A stretch of DNA of 63,494 nt from JAHHLP01 sp041609895 (GTDB lineage: Bacteria > Bacteroidota > Rhodothermia > Rhodothermales > JABDKH01), in the NCBI GenBank assembly GCA_041609895.1, contig JBFIPX010000001.1, forward strand, positions 1 to 63,494. The letters run 5' to 3'. The notes beneath the pieces were generated by a model that had not been told where the DNA came from, ran no database searches, and saw nothing but the letters and a program-made list of their open reading frames with translations. The translations under genes were made by a program, and so were the position numbers. This document shows positions 15,671 to 24,235 of this stretch, piece after piece (the first letter of the stretch is position 1; each line of letters opens with the position of its first letter).

Positions 15671-16672
15671 CTAAAGACGGCTTGATGCCTCTAGTAGCCG
15701 GTTGCCCTTCTCACGTTCGTAGACCGCGCATTCGAATCCCGGCTCGAGGCTGTACGCACCGTAGCGCCCCGTCCGGTCGAGCGCGAGGAATCCCACCTGG
15801 ATTTCTTCGTAGTTCGGGTTTTTCTGGATGACCCGTTCGACCGCAAGTCTGCACGCCGTCTCAGGCGTATGTCCCTGCCGCATGAGTTCGACGACGAGGT
15901 GCGAACCAACCACACGAATCACGGCCTCACCCATGCCGGTCGCGCAGGCGGCGCCGACGTCGTTGTCCACAAATAGTCCTGCGCCGATAATCGGCGAGTC
16001 GCCGACACGGCCGTGCCGCTTCCAGGCTAGACCGCTCGTCGTGCACGCTCCGGACAAATTGCCGGCCTCGTCGAGCGCCAACATCCCGATCGTATCATGA
16101 TCGTCTTTATTAGATTGTGGGACAGTCTTTTGTGATGATGATATCATCCACTTGCTCCACTCATTCTCAGCCTCGGCCGTGAGCAGGTTTTCGCGCAAGA
16201 AGCCTTGCTGCTCCGCAAACTCGAGCGCTCCTTCGCCCACGAGCATTACGTGCGGCGTCTTCTCCATCACGAGCCGAGCGACAGAAATGGGGTTCTTGAT
16301 GTGCTGCAGAAAAGCCACGGAGCCGCAGTCGCCAACCTCATTCATGATGCAGGCATCGAGTGTGACCCGACCGGTTCGGTCGGGCAGGCCGCCGTATCCG
16401 ACGCTCTGGATGTTTGGGTCCGATTCGATGACACGGACTCCCGCCTCAACTGCGTCGAGGGCGCGACCGCCCACAGAGAGCACCTCCCAAGCCGTCTGGT
16501 TCGCCTTTAGCCCGTGGTCCCATGTCGAGACTACGATGGGCTTCTTCGTACTCGAGTAGTCTGCAACACCTCTTTTGAGCTCCGTCCAAAGCGACTCGAG
16601 TTTGTCGGGCAGGCCGGAAAGTAGTAGAGGCGCAAGAGCGCCGGTCCTCAAAAATGTTCGTCGGTCGGGCAT
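15671..16672 (-). CDS. N4-(beta-N-acetylglucosaminyl)-L-asparaginase (Ntn hydrolase), 333 aa
   Basis: The N-terminus MPDRRTFLRTGA is a Tat-like signal. The precursor carries the autocleavage motif HDTIG with Thr194 as the new N-terminal nucleophile. Other family marks are STWDHG near the N-terminus, GGLPDRTG, the substrate-binding RVGDSPIIGAG and ATGMGE. The enzyme splits the bond between N-acetylglucosamine and asparagine in glycoasparagines left after glycoprotein breakdown. Length matches the family. It converges on the GH109-like gene with about 100 bases between stops. A very strong match; only natural substrates are unknown. Confidence 0.92.
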   Translation of the reverse strand: MPDRRTFLRTGALAPLLLSGLPDKLESLWTELKRGVADYSSTKKPIVVSTWDHGLKANQTAWEVLSVGGRALDAVEAGVRVIESDPNIQSVGYGGLPDRTGRVTLDACIMNEVGDCGSVAFLQHIKNPISVARLVMEKTPHVMLVGEGALEFAEQQGFLRENLLTAEAENEWSKWMISSSQKTVPQSNKDDHDTIGMLALDEAGNLSGACTTSGLAWKRHGRVGDSPIIGAGLFVDNDVGAACATGMGEAVIRVVGSHLVVELMRQGHTPETACRLAVERVIQKNPNYEEIQVGFLALDRTGRYGAYSLEPGFECAVYEREKGNRLLEASSRL

Positions 16673-16855
16673 ACTCGCACCCTCTGCGTAGTAGGAAAAG
16701 CTTCGTCATTATACTACCGCCTTCCTTCAACCGGTAGTTGTGGTAAGCGTACTTTCCTCTCACGGCGAATGCCCGGCGGGTGATGAACTCGCTTCAAAAC
16801 CTAAAAGTCGATCGGTAACTTTGGCCGTCGAAGTAGACATCAACTCAGCTGGCTG

Positions 16856-17515
16856 GTGACTCGACTCAAGACCTTTCTTTCACAGCGCTACGCGCCCCAT
16901 TCGCTTGTTGTCCTGGCGGGTGTTACGGTTGTTCTGTTGGCGCTTCTTCCCCCTGAGGTCACGTTGGGCTCCCTCATTCGAATTGTGCTGCTACACGGTG
17001 CCTTGGCTCGGGCGGGCCTGATTGCTTTCGGCGTAGCGGCATTGCTCGGCGCCGCGCTCCTCGCGCGCCCGACGCTGCAACTCGAATCGTGGACTCTCGC
17101 CGCAGCGGCGACCGCAGCCAGTGTCTGGTTTCTGGGAGCGCTTACGAGCGTCATAGCGACCTATCAATCGTGGGGCGTGTTGATTGCATGGGGCGAACCG
17201 CGGACTCGCGCTACCGCCATGATCCTCGCCTTGGCCCTCGTGATGCTCGGTGTAGTTCGCTGGTTGAAGACTGCGCGTTTCACCGGGCTGAGCAACCTGG
17301 TCGTCGGGGTTTTCGCGTGGACTCTGGTATCACGAGCGTCAAGCATCCAGCACCCTCAGGATCCCGTAGGCACTTCGCCGTCGACGATGTACCAGCTGAT
17401 CTTTTTCGCACTCGTCGCAACACTCGTGGTTGCGTCGGTGCAATTTGCCAGATGGATTCGACGGCCGGTCAACGAAAAGCAGTGGCGACCGGACCCTGAA
17501 ATGGAGTCAGACTGA
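16856..17515 (+). CDS. multi-pass membrane protein of unknown function, 219 aa
   Basis: At least five hydrophobic segments of membrane-spanning length are visible (about 16-34, 40-62, 76-97, 118-137 and 176-198), with short connecting loops and a polar C-terminus. No conserved motif or named family is recognised. The GTG start follows no clear ribosome site. It is transcribed divergently from the glycosylasparaginase gene, and three 10-bp repeats lie directly after its stop. Confidence 0.65.
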   Translation: MTRLKTFLSQRYAPHSLVVLAGVTVVLLALLPPEVTLGSLIRIVLLHGALARAGLIAFGVAALLGAALLARPTLQLESWTLAAAATAASVWFLGALTSVIATYQSWGVLIAWGEPRTRATAMILALALVMLGVVRWLKTARFTGLSNLVVGVFAWTLVSRASSIQHPQDPVGTSPSTMYQLIFFALVATLVVASVQFARWIRRPVNEKQWRPDPEMESD

Positions 17516-17520
17516 GTTTT

Positions 17521-17550
17521 CCTGAGTTGTGGTGAGTTGTGCCGAGTTGT
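17521..17550. repeat. three tandem 10-bp repeats
   Basis: CCTGAGTTGT, GGTGAGTTGT and GCCGAGTTGT follow one another without gaps, sharing GAGTTGT at a 10-base period. They lie between the stops of two convergent genes. The 10-bp spacing is one helical turn, so a bound protein is possible; a chance expansion is equally possible. Confidence 0.6.
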
Positions 17551-17617
17551 CCGCCAGGTCAGTCCTGTGGATGACATCAGATCGTCGCAGTACCCTGAAA
17601 TTTCGCCAATGGCACCA

Positions 17618-18256
17618 CTACAGATCGACCAACCGAACCGCAATCGAGAGAGTGAGCGACCAAACCCGGTTATTAATGTCTATCGGATCGGGGTCCGCGT
17701 CGACCGTTCTCGTTCCGATCGTGTACCGGCCTCCTATGGACGCCACAGCCCTACCAAGCTCTGCATCAACCCCAGCCCCAACGACCAGGCCAAAGTCCTG
17801 CGCTTCGACGTTGACGTCGAGTTCGTCACAATCGTAGTCGTCGTCATCTTCGCTGTCGTAGATCCAGCAGGCGGACTGGAAGGAAAGTGCCGGACCCGCG
17901 AGGAGGTGTGGGCGGATGAACCCGACGGGGCGAGGGGTCGTCAACTTGACAAGGAGCGGAACCTCGATATAGTCCACGTTGATGTCGGATTGAAACGGCG
18001 CCTCAATAACCGATACGCCCTTCTGCGAATAGACGACCTCGGGCCGGATGCTGAGATAGTCGAGTAATCCGACGGAAATGAACGCCCCACCGATGTAGGC
18101 AGAGCGCCGTTGCGTATCGCTGAACTCGGGATCATCCGTACTGACGCCGGACGAGTTCAGGCCGGCAACCACGCCGATCTCAAACGATTGGGCTGACACG
18201 GGTCCTCCAGAGATGGCAAGAATCCCGGCCAACACGAACACTGCGAGTTCTCTCAT
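17618..18256 (-). CDS. PorT-like outer-membrane beta-barrel protein, 212 aa
   Basis: A signal peptide (about 1-22, ending VSAQ) is followed by alternating hydrophobic strands: IGVVAGLNSS, LSIRPEVVYSQKGV, YIEVPLLVKL, PHLLAGPALSF, FGLVVGAGVDAEL, ASIGGRYTIGT and a final aromatic-poor strand. RPEVVYSQKG and YIEVPLL are hallmarks of the PorT/outer_membrane_beta-barrel family common in Bacteroidota. An acidic loop (YDSEDDDDYDCDE) would face outward and may bind cations. A GGAGG lies before the ATG. It begins a minus-strand group of envelope genes only in the sense of position; the next two genes are upstream of it. Confidence 0.82.
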   Translation of the reverse strand: MRELAVFVLAGILAISGGPVSAQSFEIGVVAGLNSSGVSTDDPEFSDTQRRSAYIGGAFISVGLLDYLSIRPEVVYSQKGVSVIEAPFQSDINVDYIEVPLLVKLTTPRPVGFIRPHLLAGPALSFQSACWIYDSEDDDDYDCDELDVNVEAQDFGLVVGAGVDAELGRAVASIGGRYTIGTRTVDADPDPIDINNRVWSLTLSIAVRLVDL

Positions 18257-18328
18257 GAGTTCATCCTCCGCTTATTTCATGTCGCATACTCGGCTCCTAC
18301 TGTCTGCCTTGTCCCCCGACCCGACCGG

Positions 18329-18628
18329 TCACTTTGAACGTTTGCCTGCCCCGCCTCCACTGCCGCCGTAGAAAAACGTGGCGCCAAGCAGAAAGCCGAA
18401 GTCATACCATCCGCCGTTGTTGTGAACCTCGTAGATGGTCACGTTGTCCGAAAAGAGCGAAATGATGAAGGTGAACATCGAAATGAACCCGTGCCACAGC
18501 CCCTTCCAGAAGCCTGCCGTCGCGCCGATATCATTCGGCGTACCAGCAAGTTCGTTTGCTCCCGGCGCGCATCCGGCAAGCAGCAGCAAGGCGACAATGG
18601 CGATCGCCAGCACAATGGCCTTCTTCAT
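18329..18628 (-). CDS. small lipoprotein with GFWxGLWHGFI motif, 99 aa
   Basis: The start with GAGG seven bases upstream gives a lipoprotein signal with LLAGC and lipidated Cys20. A second very hydrophobic stretch, FWKGLWHGFISMFTFIISLF, is followed by a conserved-looking NNGGWYDFGFLLGA and a glycine/serine-rich basic tail. Small proteins with this motif occur widely in bacteria, without known function to my knowledge. The second hydrophobic segment could re-enter or cross the membrane. The gene sits between the Bor-like lipoprotein and the PorT-like barrel. Confidence 0.8.
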   Translation of the reverse strand: MKKAIVLAIAIVALLLLAGCAPGANELAGTPNDIGATAGFWKGLWHGFISMFTFIISLFSDNVTIYEVHNNGGWYDFGFLLGATFFYGGSGGGAGKRSK

Positions 18629-18693
18629 GATGAACCTCGCACGTAATTGCAACAGAGGTAAGACCTGTCCGTGGTCTCAACACGACTGCCATA

Positions 18694-18984
18694 CTATATC
18701 TCGCCGCAGGTGACCTTGATGTGCATGGGTGTGTAGATGCCAAAAGTCAAAGCTCCGACGAGCTGATTGACGAAACTCAGCCGCGTCTCAACACGGGCCA
18801 CGCCCGACTCGCACTTTTCCGTTACATCAATCTCTTTGGGAGGTACGAGCCCGTATATCCACGAATCTGCGAAAGTATCTTCGACGACCACGGTCGACGG
18901 CTTCATGTCTGCTGTTACAACTTGAGCATGATAGCAGCCGCCGAGTAGGAGCAGTGCTGTAAGGGACAATAGGAGCTTGTGCAT
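18694..18984 (-). CDS. Bor-like lipoprotein, 96 aa
   Basis: The lipobox LLGGC gives lipidated Cys17. The C-terminal half contains SFVNQLVGALTFGIYTPMHI and KVTC, matching the Bor family pattern (FVNGLLGFITLGIYTP in the phage lambda protein). VVEDTFADSWIYGLV fits the middle of the family. In lambda lysogens Bor is an outer-membrane lipoprotein linked to serum survival; chromosomal homologues in free-living bacteria are common and their role is unknown. AGAGGT precedes the ATG. It is the first of three same-strand envelope genes. Confidence 0.8.
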   Translation of the reverse strand: MHKLLLSLTALLLLGGCYHAQVVTADMKPSTVVVEDTFADSWIYGLVPPKEIDVTEKCESGVARVETRLSFVNQLVGALTFGIYTPMHIKVTCGEI

Positions 18985-19362
18985 TGATTCGACCTCTTTA
19001 GATGTATAAGTAGCGGATCAGACGCTTCGACAGTTTCTCCTAACAATGAACTTGTCTGTCGTGAGCACCCACAGCCGTCGCGAGAAACGTAAGCAGGCCG
19101 CACCGCTAATCGGGATGCTAAATCTTCGAGGGAATTGGTCAAATAGGGGATTCCCTGAAAAGCTCGCCGTCGAGGGCCTTTCGCAGGGCGTCGATCCTGC
19201 TGGTCGGGAATTGACCTGGGGCTCGAGGGTTGTTGGGCCTCGGTGGGGATGAGGAACCGGGAATACGCCAGGCCAGATCCAAGTCGGTCAAGTCGGGAGA
19301 CCGATCAGGTTTGGCGGCTGAGATGATACAGGCGTTCCGTTAGCACTGGCGGATTGCCATGC
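18985..19362. other. intergenic region with GGGGATTCCCTGAAA box
   Basis: No gene is supported. A box GGGGATTCCCTGAAA lies at 19146-19160, similar to boxes at 1497 and 36334. The upstream part should hold the promoter of the Bor-like gene. Confidence 0.4.
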
Positions 19363-19539
19363 CTACTCTTCGCGGATTACAGATTTCAGTTTCTCGAACA
19401 TCTCATCCGGGACCTCCTCGATTCCATGGGCATCTTTCGCATGTTCGGCAGCCATGGTAAGCAGTTCTTCTTGATTCTCGGCCTGAAGAACCCCGTCGCA
19501 GTCGAATCCGAGGTCCCGGCAGTGTATGGTCTTCGTCAT
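19363..19539 (-). CDS. DUF1059 family protein, 58 aa
   Basis: This short protein has the DUF1059 pattern: an N-terminal strand with C7, RDLGFDCDGVLQA with the second conserved cysteine (Cys14), and a helix containing MAAEHAKDAHG, where the histidines are typical. The total length of 58 residues is normal for the family. Function is unknown; Cys/His spacing suggests metal binding, but that is inference. The start is the ATG directly before TKTIHC, with GGAG nearby; longer open sequence upstream is not protein-like. Confidence 0.85.
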   Translation of the reverse strand: MTKTIHCRDLGFDCDGVLQAENQEELLTMAAEHAKDAHGIEEVPDEMFEKLKSVIREE

Positions 19540-20088
19540 TTGCGCTCCGTGTGCAGCGGTGATCTGTTGGCGGTAGTGCCAAAGAATGGAAGATTTCCCG
19601 ACAGTTGCAATCAGATTTGTCATCCTCGCAAAAATAAATGACGTGCGAGTTGTACGCGGGCTTGTGCTGCGTCCGGCGTCCTGTCGAGGATATACAGTCG
19701 CAGGCGGGTTCACATCCCGGGTTGCCACGAAGGCCGCGACGCGGGGATCAAGACGTTGGAGGAAGCTCAATCGTCGAATGGGCACCTCGAGCGGTCCGAA
19801 ACACCGGGCCAACTGTGGGATCCGCTGGTCAGTCTTGTCCGAGATTCAGGACGAAGGGACATGCCGCGTCAGCCGATTGGCTACAGAATCAGCTGTTGCG
19901 ACAGCTTTTGTGTGGACAACTTGTGAAGTCAAGACGGTCGGAACATGCTTTGTCCCTGGGCAGGTCGGTCACATAGCGTGACCCGATCGATGGCACGTTT
20001 CGCCACCCGAGCGCAGGTAAGCGCTTTGGGCTTCTACGGGGCATCGAGCGCATGTCGCACATAATCTACGGAGGTACCGCAGCAAAAA
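19540..20088. other. intergenic region, no gene recognised
   Basis: About 550 bases without a convincing gene. Open frames on both strands have irregular composition and no ribosome sites. The right end contains the ribosome site of the next gene (GGAGG at about 20071). Confidence 0.4.
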
Positions 20089-21150
20089 ATGAAGATGCTT
20101 CGGAACACAATTACAATCGCCGTGCTCGGCACTTTCGCCTTCAGCACGGCCCAAGCTCAGGATTCAATCAGTCTGCCGGAGAGCGCGAAGGCGGGCGAGT
20201 GTTACGCGCGAGTGACGACGCCGCCCCAGTTCAAGACCGAATCGGAGCGCGTCCTCAAGCGGGACGCAAGCTATCGCATCGAGGTCATTCCGGCGACTTT
20301 CAAGACAATGACTGAGCGCGTCCTGGTCAAAGAAGGTGGGGAGAAGATCATTCTCGTCGACGAGGCCGGCAATCCGCTCAAGGGTAACGTGAAGCCGGTC
20401 GTTCGTACGCTGGCTGACGGCACCGTTGAGGTGAGTCCGACCGGCTATACGACGGTCACCGAACGCGTCCTCATCCAGGACGCGTATGACACGATTCAGG
20501 AAGTCTCTCCTGCGTCGTACGAGACGGTGACGGAAAGAGTGATGGTCTCGCCGGCACGGACTGAGTGGAAGCCGACGAGTGGACGGATCTATGGTAACGC
20601 AGTCGCAGACGGCTCGGGCGAGCTGATCACCAAATCAGACGCCAAGACGGGCGAGATCATGTGTCTCGTCGAGATCCCGGCTGAGTACAAGACGGTTACC
20701 AAGCGCGTGCTGAAAGAGCCTGCGAAGACTCGGACAGCCACGGTACCGGCTGAGTACAAGACGGTGACCAAGCAGATTCCGACGAAGGTGTACACGAAGA
20801 CGGTAACGACGCCTCCGGTCTACGACACGGTGACGCGTAAGGTGATTGACCGTGAGGCTTCCGAGCGCCGAATCGAAATCCCCGCTGAGTACGAAACGGT
20901 CACGCGACGCGTCAAGGTCGCTGACGGTGAGGTGAAGTGGATGCCGGTTCTGTGCGAGCAGAACGTCACCCGGTCGACCGTGATGGACCTGCAGCGGGCC
21001 CTGAAGGCGAAGGGTTACGACCCCGGCGCCATCGACGGTGCGCTCGGGCAAGGCACGATGGACGCGATCCTGAAGTATCAGCGTGCTGAGGGCCTCGCGA
21101 CCGGTGAACTCACTCTGCAGACGCTGAACAAGCTTGGAGTCAGCCTGTAG
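20089..21150 (+). CDS. secreted repeat protein with C-terminal peptidoglycan-binding domain, 353 aa
   Basis: A signal peptide (about 1-23) is followed by about eight repeats of the form PAxYxTVTxRVL.., some separated by short linkers. The sequence is highly charged and should form an extended chain of beta units. Residues about 300-353 are a PG_binding_1 domain (LQRALKAKGYDPGAIDGALG and TMDAILKYQRAEGL), which anchors proteins to peptidoglycan. The protein may be a periplasmic spacer or linker between wall and outer membrane. GGAGG lies about a dozen bases before the ATG, and a strong terminator follows. Confidence 0.85.
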   Translation: MKMLRNTITIAVLGTFAFSTAQAQDSISLPESAKAGECYARVTTPPQFKTESERVLKRDASYRIEVIPATFKTMTERVLVKEGGEKIILVDEAGNPLKGNVKPVVRTLADGTVEVSPTGYTTVTERVLIQDAYDTIQEVSPASYETVTERVMVSPARTEWKPTSGRIYGNAVADGSGELITKSDAKTGEIMCLVEIPAEYKTVTKRVLKEPAKTRTATVPAEYKTVTKQIPTKVYTKTVTTPPVYDTVTRKVIDREASERRIEIPAEYETVTRRVKVADGEVKWMPVLCEQNVTRSTVMDLQRALKAKGYDPGAIDGALGQGTMDAILKYQRAEGLATGELTLQTLNKLGVSL

Positions 21151-21175
21151 CGCCTAGCTTTCTGAAGGCAACGAG

Positions 21176-21213
21176 ACGGGTCCTGGTAGGCAACCAGGGC
21201 CCGTTTTCTTTTT
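21176..21213 (+). terminator. rho-independent terminator after the 20089 gene
   Basis: ACGGG-T-CCTGGT pairs with ACCAGG-G-CCCGT around a short loop and is followed by TTTTCTTTTT. Confidence 0.92.
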
Positions 21214-21368
21214 ATGTCTGGCCGATCAACGACCACGACGCTCTCGGGAATCAAAACTCGTTGGGCAAGAGTCTCAGTTGGTCAGAACCACGTTGGGTAC
21301 ACGGTATCAGCTTCTTGCCAACCCGTAGGGTTGGCGCATGGGAGGCCGAGGATTTCATCCGTTTCAGA

Positions 21369-22124
21369 TCAGGGTCCAACGCCCGGCTGCAGTTGCGCGT
21401 GCAGGCCCACCTTACTGAGGCAATTCAGTGGTTTGAAGAAGCCTGTCTGCGAGCCTTCGGCATTGATCAGAGTTCCCTGGATAATCCCTACGATCTTGCC
21501 GGAAGCGATCTCGACGATCGGCGATCCGGAAGATCCCTGTTCGAAGGGCTCATCGACCTGTACAATCAGGTTTCCCGGGCATTCACCAATACCGGAGGAC
21601 GTTGGCGGATCGCCTATCCATGCATAGCCTAATACCGTTCCTTCCTTCCGCACGAGGTCCCCGTCAAATTTCCGAATCCAGAAGAGGCGATCTCCGGTGT
21701 CGAGTGACACGTTGACGTCGAGGGCTACGTCGTTACACTCAGACTCGCACAGCTCCGGTGGCAGCTCGAAAACAGCGAGGTCTTCCGTGGGATCCCCGAA
21801 CACAGGGTTGATCACAACGCCGTCAAGAAAACTGGTCCTTCGCACGACCCCGTCGGCTCTGTACGGCTCCAAATTATGGTTGACCGTCAGATATCGTGAG
21901 CCCGCGACGAATCCGCTGCCGTCATTGTGCTCGACGCGGCCGTCTGAAAACTCAGTCACCGTCGAGATCGGCCGAATTATCTTGCTCAGCAAATTCGAGT
22001 CGACGCGATCTGCAACAGGCGCAGCGGCTAAAGTGATAGGTATTCGATTCGAGAGCGGCACCGGCTCGGCAAACATAAGGAGTATTGCTACGAGCAAGGC
22101 CAGCTGTTGCGGAGTTAGAAGCAT
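21369..22124 (-). CDS. secreted trypsin-like serine protease, 251 aa
   Basis: An N-terminal hydrophobic segment (about 8-20) serves for export. The chymotrypsin-fold triad can be placed at His83 (GSGFVAGSRYLTVNHN), Asp115 (TEDLAVF) and Ser199 (GSSGSP). The usual TAAHC is replaced by TVNHN, but the spacing and GSSGSPIV are good. Three to five cysteines may form disulfides. No PDZ domain is present, so it is not a DegP-type protein. Likely a periplasmic or secreted endopeptidase. GAGAGG precedes the ATG. Confidence 0.82.
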   Translation of the reverse strand: MLLTPQQLALLVAILLMFAEPVPLSNRIPITLAAAPVADRVDSNLLSKIIRPISTVTEFSDGRVEHNDGSGFVAGSRYLTVNHNLEPYRADGVVRRTSFLDGVVINPVFGDPTEDLAVFELPPELCESECNDVALDVNVSLDTGDRLFWIRKFDGDLVRKEGTVLGYAWIGDPPTSSGIGECPGNLIVQVDEPFEQGSSGSPIVEIASGKIVGIIQGTLINAEGSQTGFFKPLNCLSKVGLHAQLQPGVGP

Positions 22125-22370
22125 GCGGACCTCTCAAAAGCTCCGGACTTCGTTGTATTTGCGACGTGCTTCGGCCAAATATTGACCAGCCACGTAAACT
22201 GGACTATCGGCGATCGCGGGTCGACGTTTAAAGCCACTTAGCGCTCCGCGGGTACTTGTTCACGTGGCGACTGGCAGGACTAGCTGGCCTTATCATTGAT
22301 TTGATGCTTGCTTTTATGCTCGAAATAGCTGATTCATTGATCTTGCTCGTCATCCGATCTGGAGGAACTC

Positions 22371-22931
22371 ATGGTATCTGTCATTGCTCTGTGGCTGCCA
22401 ATTCTTGTGGCGGCCGTTCTAGTATTCATTGCGAGCTCCGTAATTCATATGGTATTGGGGTACCATCGCAATGACTTCCACAAGGTCCCTCAGGAAGATC
22501 AGGTGATGGAGGATCTCCGTAAGTACGAAATACCTCCTGGCGACTATGTCATTCCTTGTGAGACGGACCCAAAGGCAAGGCAGGAGCCGGCATTTTTGGA
22601 GAAGGCCGAGAAAGGCCCGGTCGCTTTCCTGACAGTCTTCGAATCCGGCGTCCCTTCAATGACTAAACCGTTGGTTTTTTGGTTTGTGTACTGCCTTGTA
22701 GTTGGCATCTTTGCAGCCTACATCTCCGGTCGAGCTCTGGCTGAGGGAGCTGAATATCTGCAGGTCTTCCGGTTCGCCGGTTGTACGGCCTTTGTTGGAT
22801 ATGCCCTGGCCCTGTGGCAGAATTCGATTTGGTACAAGCGATCCTGGGGCCTGACCCTGAAGTCGACGTTTGACGGCCTCATCTATGCCCTCATCACCGG
22901 CGGGACATTCGGGTGGCTCTGGCCAGGCTGA
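22371..22931 (+). CDS. conserved membrane protein, 186 aa
   Basis: Hydrophobic spans are visible at about 4-28, 98-117, 128-147 and 165-183. After the first span comes a soluble stretch (about 29-97) with a conserved-looking LRKYEIPPGDYVIPC and a VPSMTKPLVFWF turn into the second span. Proteins of this layout occur in many marine bacteria without assigned function. TGGAGG lies before the ATG. The gene is monocistronic by position, divergent from the trypsin-like protease. Confidence 0.75.
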   Translation: MVSVIALWLPILVAAVLVFIASSVIHMVLGYHRNDFHKVPQEDQVMEDLRKYEIPPGDYVIPCETDPKARQEPAFLEKAEKGPVAFLTVFESGVPSMTKPLVFWFVYCLVVGIFAAYISGRALAEGAEYLQVFRFAGCTAFVGYALALWQNSIWYKRSWGLTLKSTFDGLIYALITGGTFGWLWPG

Positions 22932-23112
22932 TCCACACTATTGCATGGGACCTGATCGGTTCACCACACGACGGTGTCCTGTATTCAGAATGTCAGGACG
23001 TCTGGCTGCTTCGTTGAAAGTATGCTCCTGCCGGGAAGACGGTAACGACGTCACGTCGCCGTAATCCCCTGTGCGATGCTGATTGTCGGTCGGATCCGAG
23101 TGCCTGTGGCCG

Positions 23113-24147
23113 CTAGTCGGCGTAAACGGGGGTCTCTGAAGCGGCCAGAATCCGTAACAGGTCCTTGTCGCTAACTTCGAGCAACTTGCTGGACGGAAGT
23201 CGCTTGGTAAGTGTTCGCCAATTGGGGTCGTTCGCGAATACGTCGGCGAAGACGGGCAGAGAGTCCTCGACCAGACCCTTGTTTGCGAGGGCGACAGCAA
23301 ACCAATATCGCATCTCCGGGTTTTCGGGGTTTAGGTCGGCCGCTTTACCGTATTCGCGGAGGGCAGTCTCGATCTCGTCATTTTCGAGCGCCTCATCGCC
23401 TGCATTCATGTGTTCGTAGGCGCGATGTATGCGAAGAAGACGCGCGAGATCGGCCAACGGAGTCGGGCTGTCGTCGACTCTCAGATCGACCGCTCGGCCA
23501 GCCCATGGTCCCTCAGCTTTGTCAGCGTCGACCACAATCAGAGCGGCTGACTGTTTCCCTCTGATGTCACCGCCAGCCGCCTGGCCGGCTTCGAGGGCCA
23601 AGAGAAGCCGCTCGGCGAGTGGCCCCCGCGATGCTTCGAACGCATCGGCCATCTCGGACCATACACGATCCGTCAACATCATGTTGGCCTGCACGCTAAA
23701 GTCGTCGCCCATCAGGTGGCCCGCGTGTTGTATGCAGCGCTCACCAGTCCATGCGGCGACTTCGCCATTCGCGGCGATCACTGCAGCCTGTCGTAGATCT
23801 CTTCCCTCATCCGCGGCGATAAGGCTGTCGAGAGTTTCCTGCGCCGTCATGCCCGACTCAAGCATGGCGAGACCGCGAGGCCCGAAGGATGGGTTTGTGA
23901 AAGACTGCGTTGCTACAGCCCCGACACCGGCACGGGCCCACGATACCCGTCGGCCGACGGCAAACCAATGCGTCTGAACCGCAACTCCCAGTTGCCCTGT
24001 TGCCGCGTCGCGTGCGACAATGGAATAGGTGTGTGAGAGGTCCGTGGCGGGGTGAGGTGCTGACGCATCCTGCCCGCGCACAGACAAGCTGGTTGTACTG
24101 GCGATGCCAAGCAGCAGGACGAGTGCCCAACTGAAGTTTTGGGTCAT
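23113..24147 (-). CDS. DUF1028 protein with TPR-like C-terminus, about 344 aa
   Basis: A signal peptide (about 1-26) precedes the DUF1028 domain: HTYSIVARDAATGQLGVAV, then GVGAVATQSFTNP and GQAAGGDIRGKQSAALIVV. The family has an Ntn-hydrolase-like fold and is often exported; substrates are unknown. The C-terminal 110 residues hold two TPR-like helices (EIETALREYGKAADLNPENP and the following repeat), suggesting partner binding. The ATG at 24147 is preferred; an in-frame TTG seven codons earlier is possible. Confidence 0.88.
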   Translation of the reverse strand: MTQNFSWALVLLLGIASTTSLSVRGQDASAPHPATDLSHTYSIVARDAATGQLGVAVQTHWFAVGRRVSWARAGVGAVATQSFTNPSFGPRGLAMLESGMTAQETLDSLIAADEGRDLRQAAVIAANGEVAAWTGERCIQHAGHLMGDDFSVQANMMLTDRVWSEMADAFEASRGPLAERLLLALEAGQAAGGDIRGKQSAALIVVDADKAEGPWAGRAVDLRVDDSPTPLADLARLLRIHRAYEHMNAGDEALENDEIETALREYGKAADLNPENPEMRYWFAVALANKGLVEDSLPVFADVFANDPNWRTLTKRLPSSKLLEVSDKDLLRILAASETPVYAD

Positions 24148-24235
24148 GGCTAGGAAGAGTTTGTTCAATCCTGGAATAGCATTTTAGCCATCGAGACGAT
24201 GAAAATCGCCTCCACGTAACGCATGGACCTCGACG

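Noticed and set aside
17521..17550. Short CRISPR-like tandem array
   Set aside because: Three contiguous 10-bp units without spacers; no cas genes are in the window.
19586..19981. Plus-strand open frame of 131 codons
   Set aside because: Composition is not protein-like and no start signal is present.
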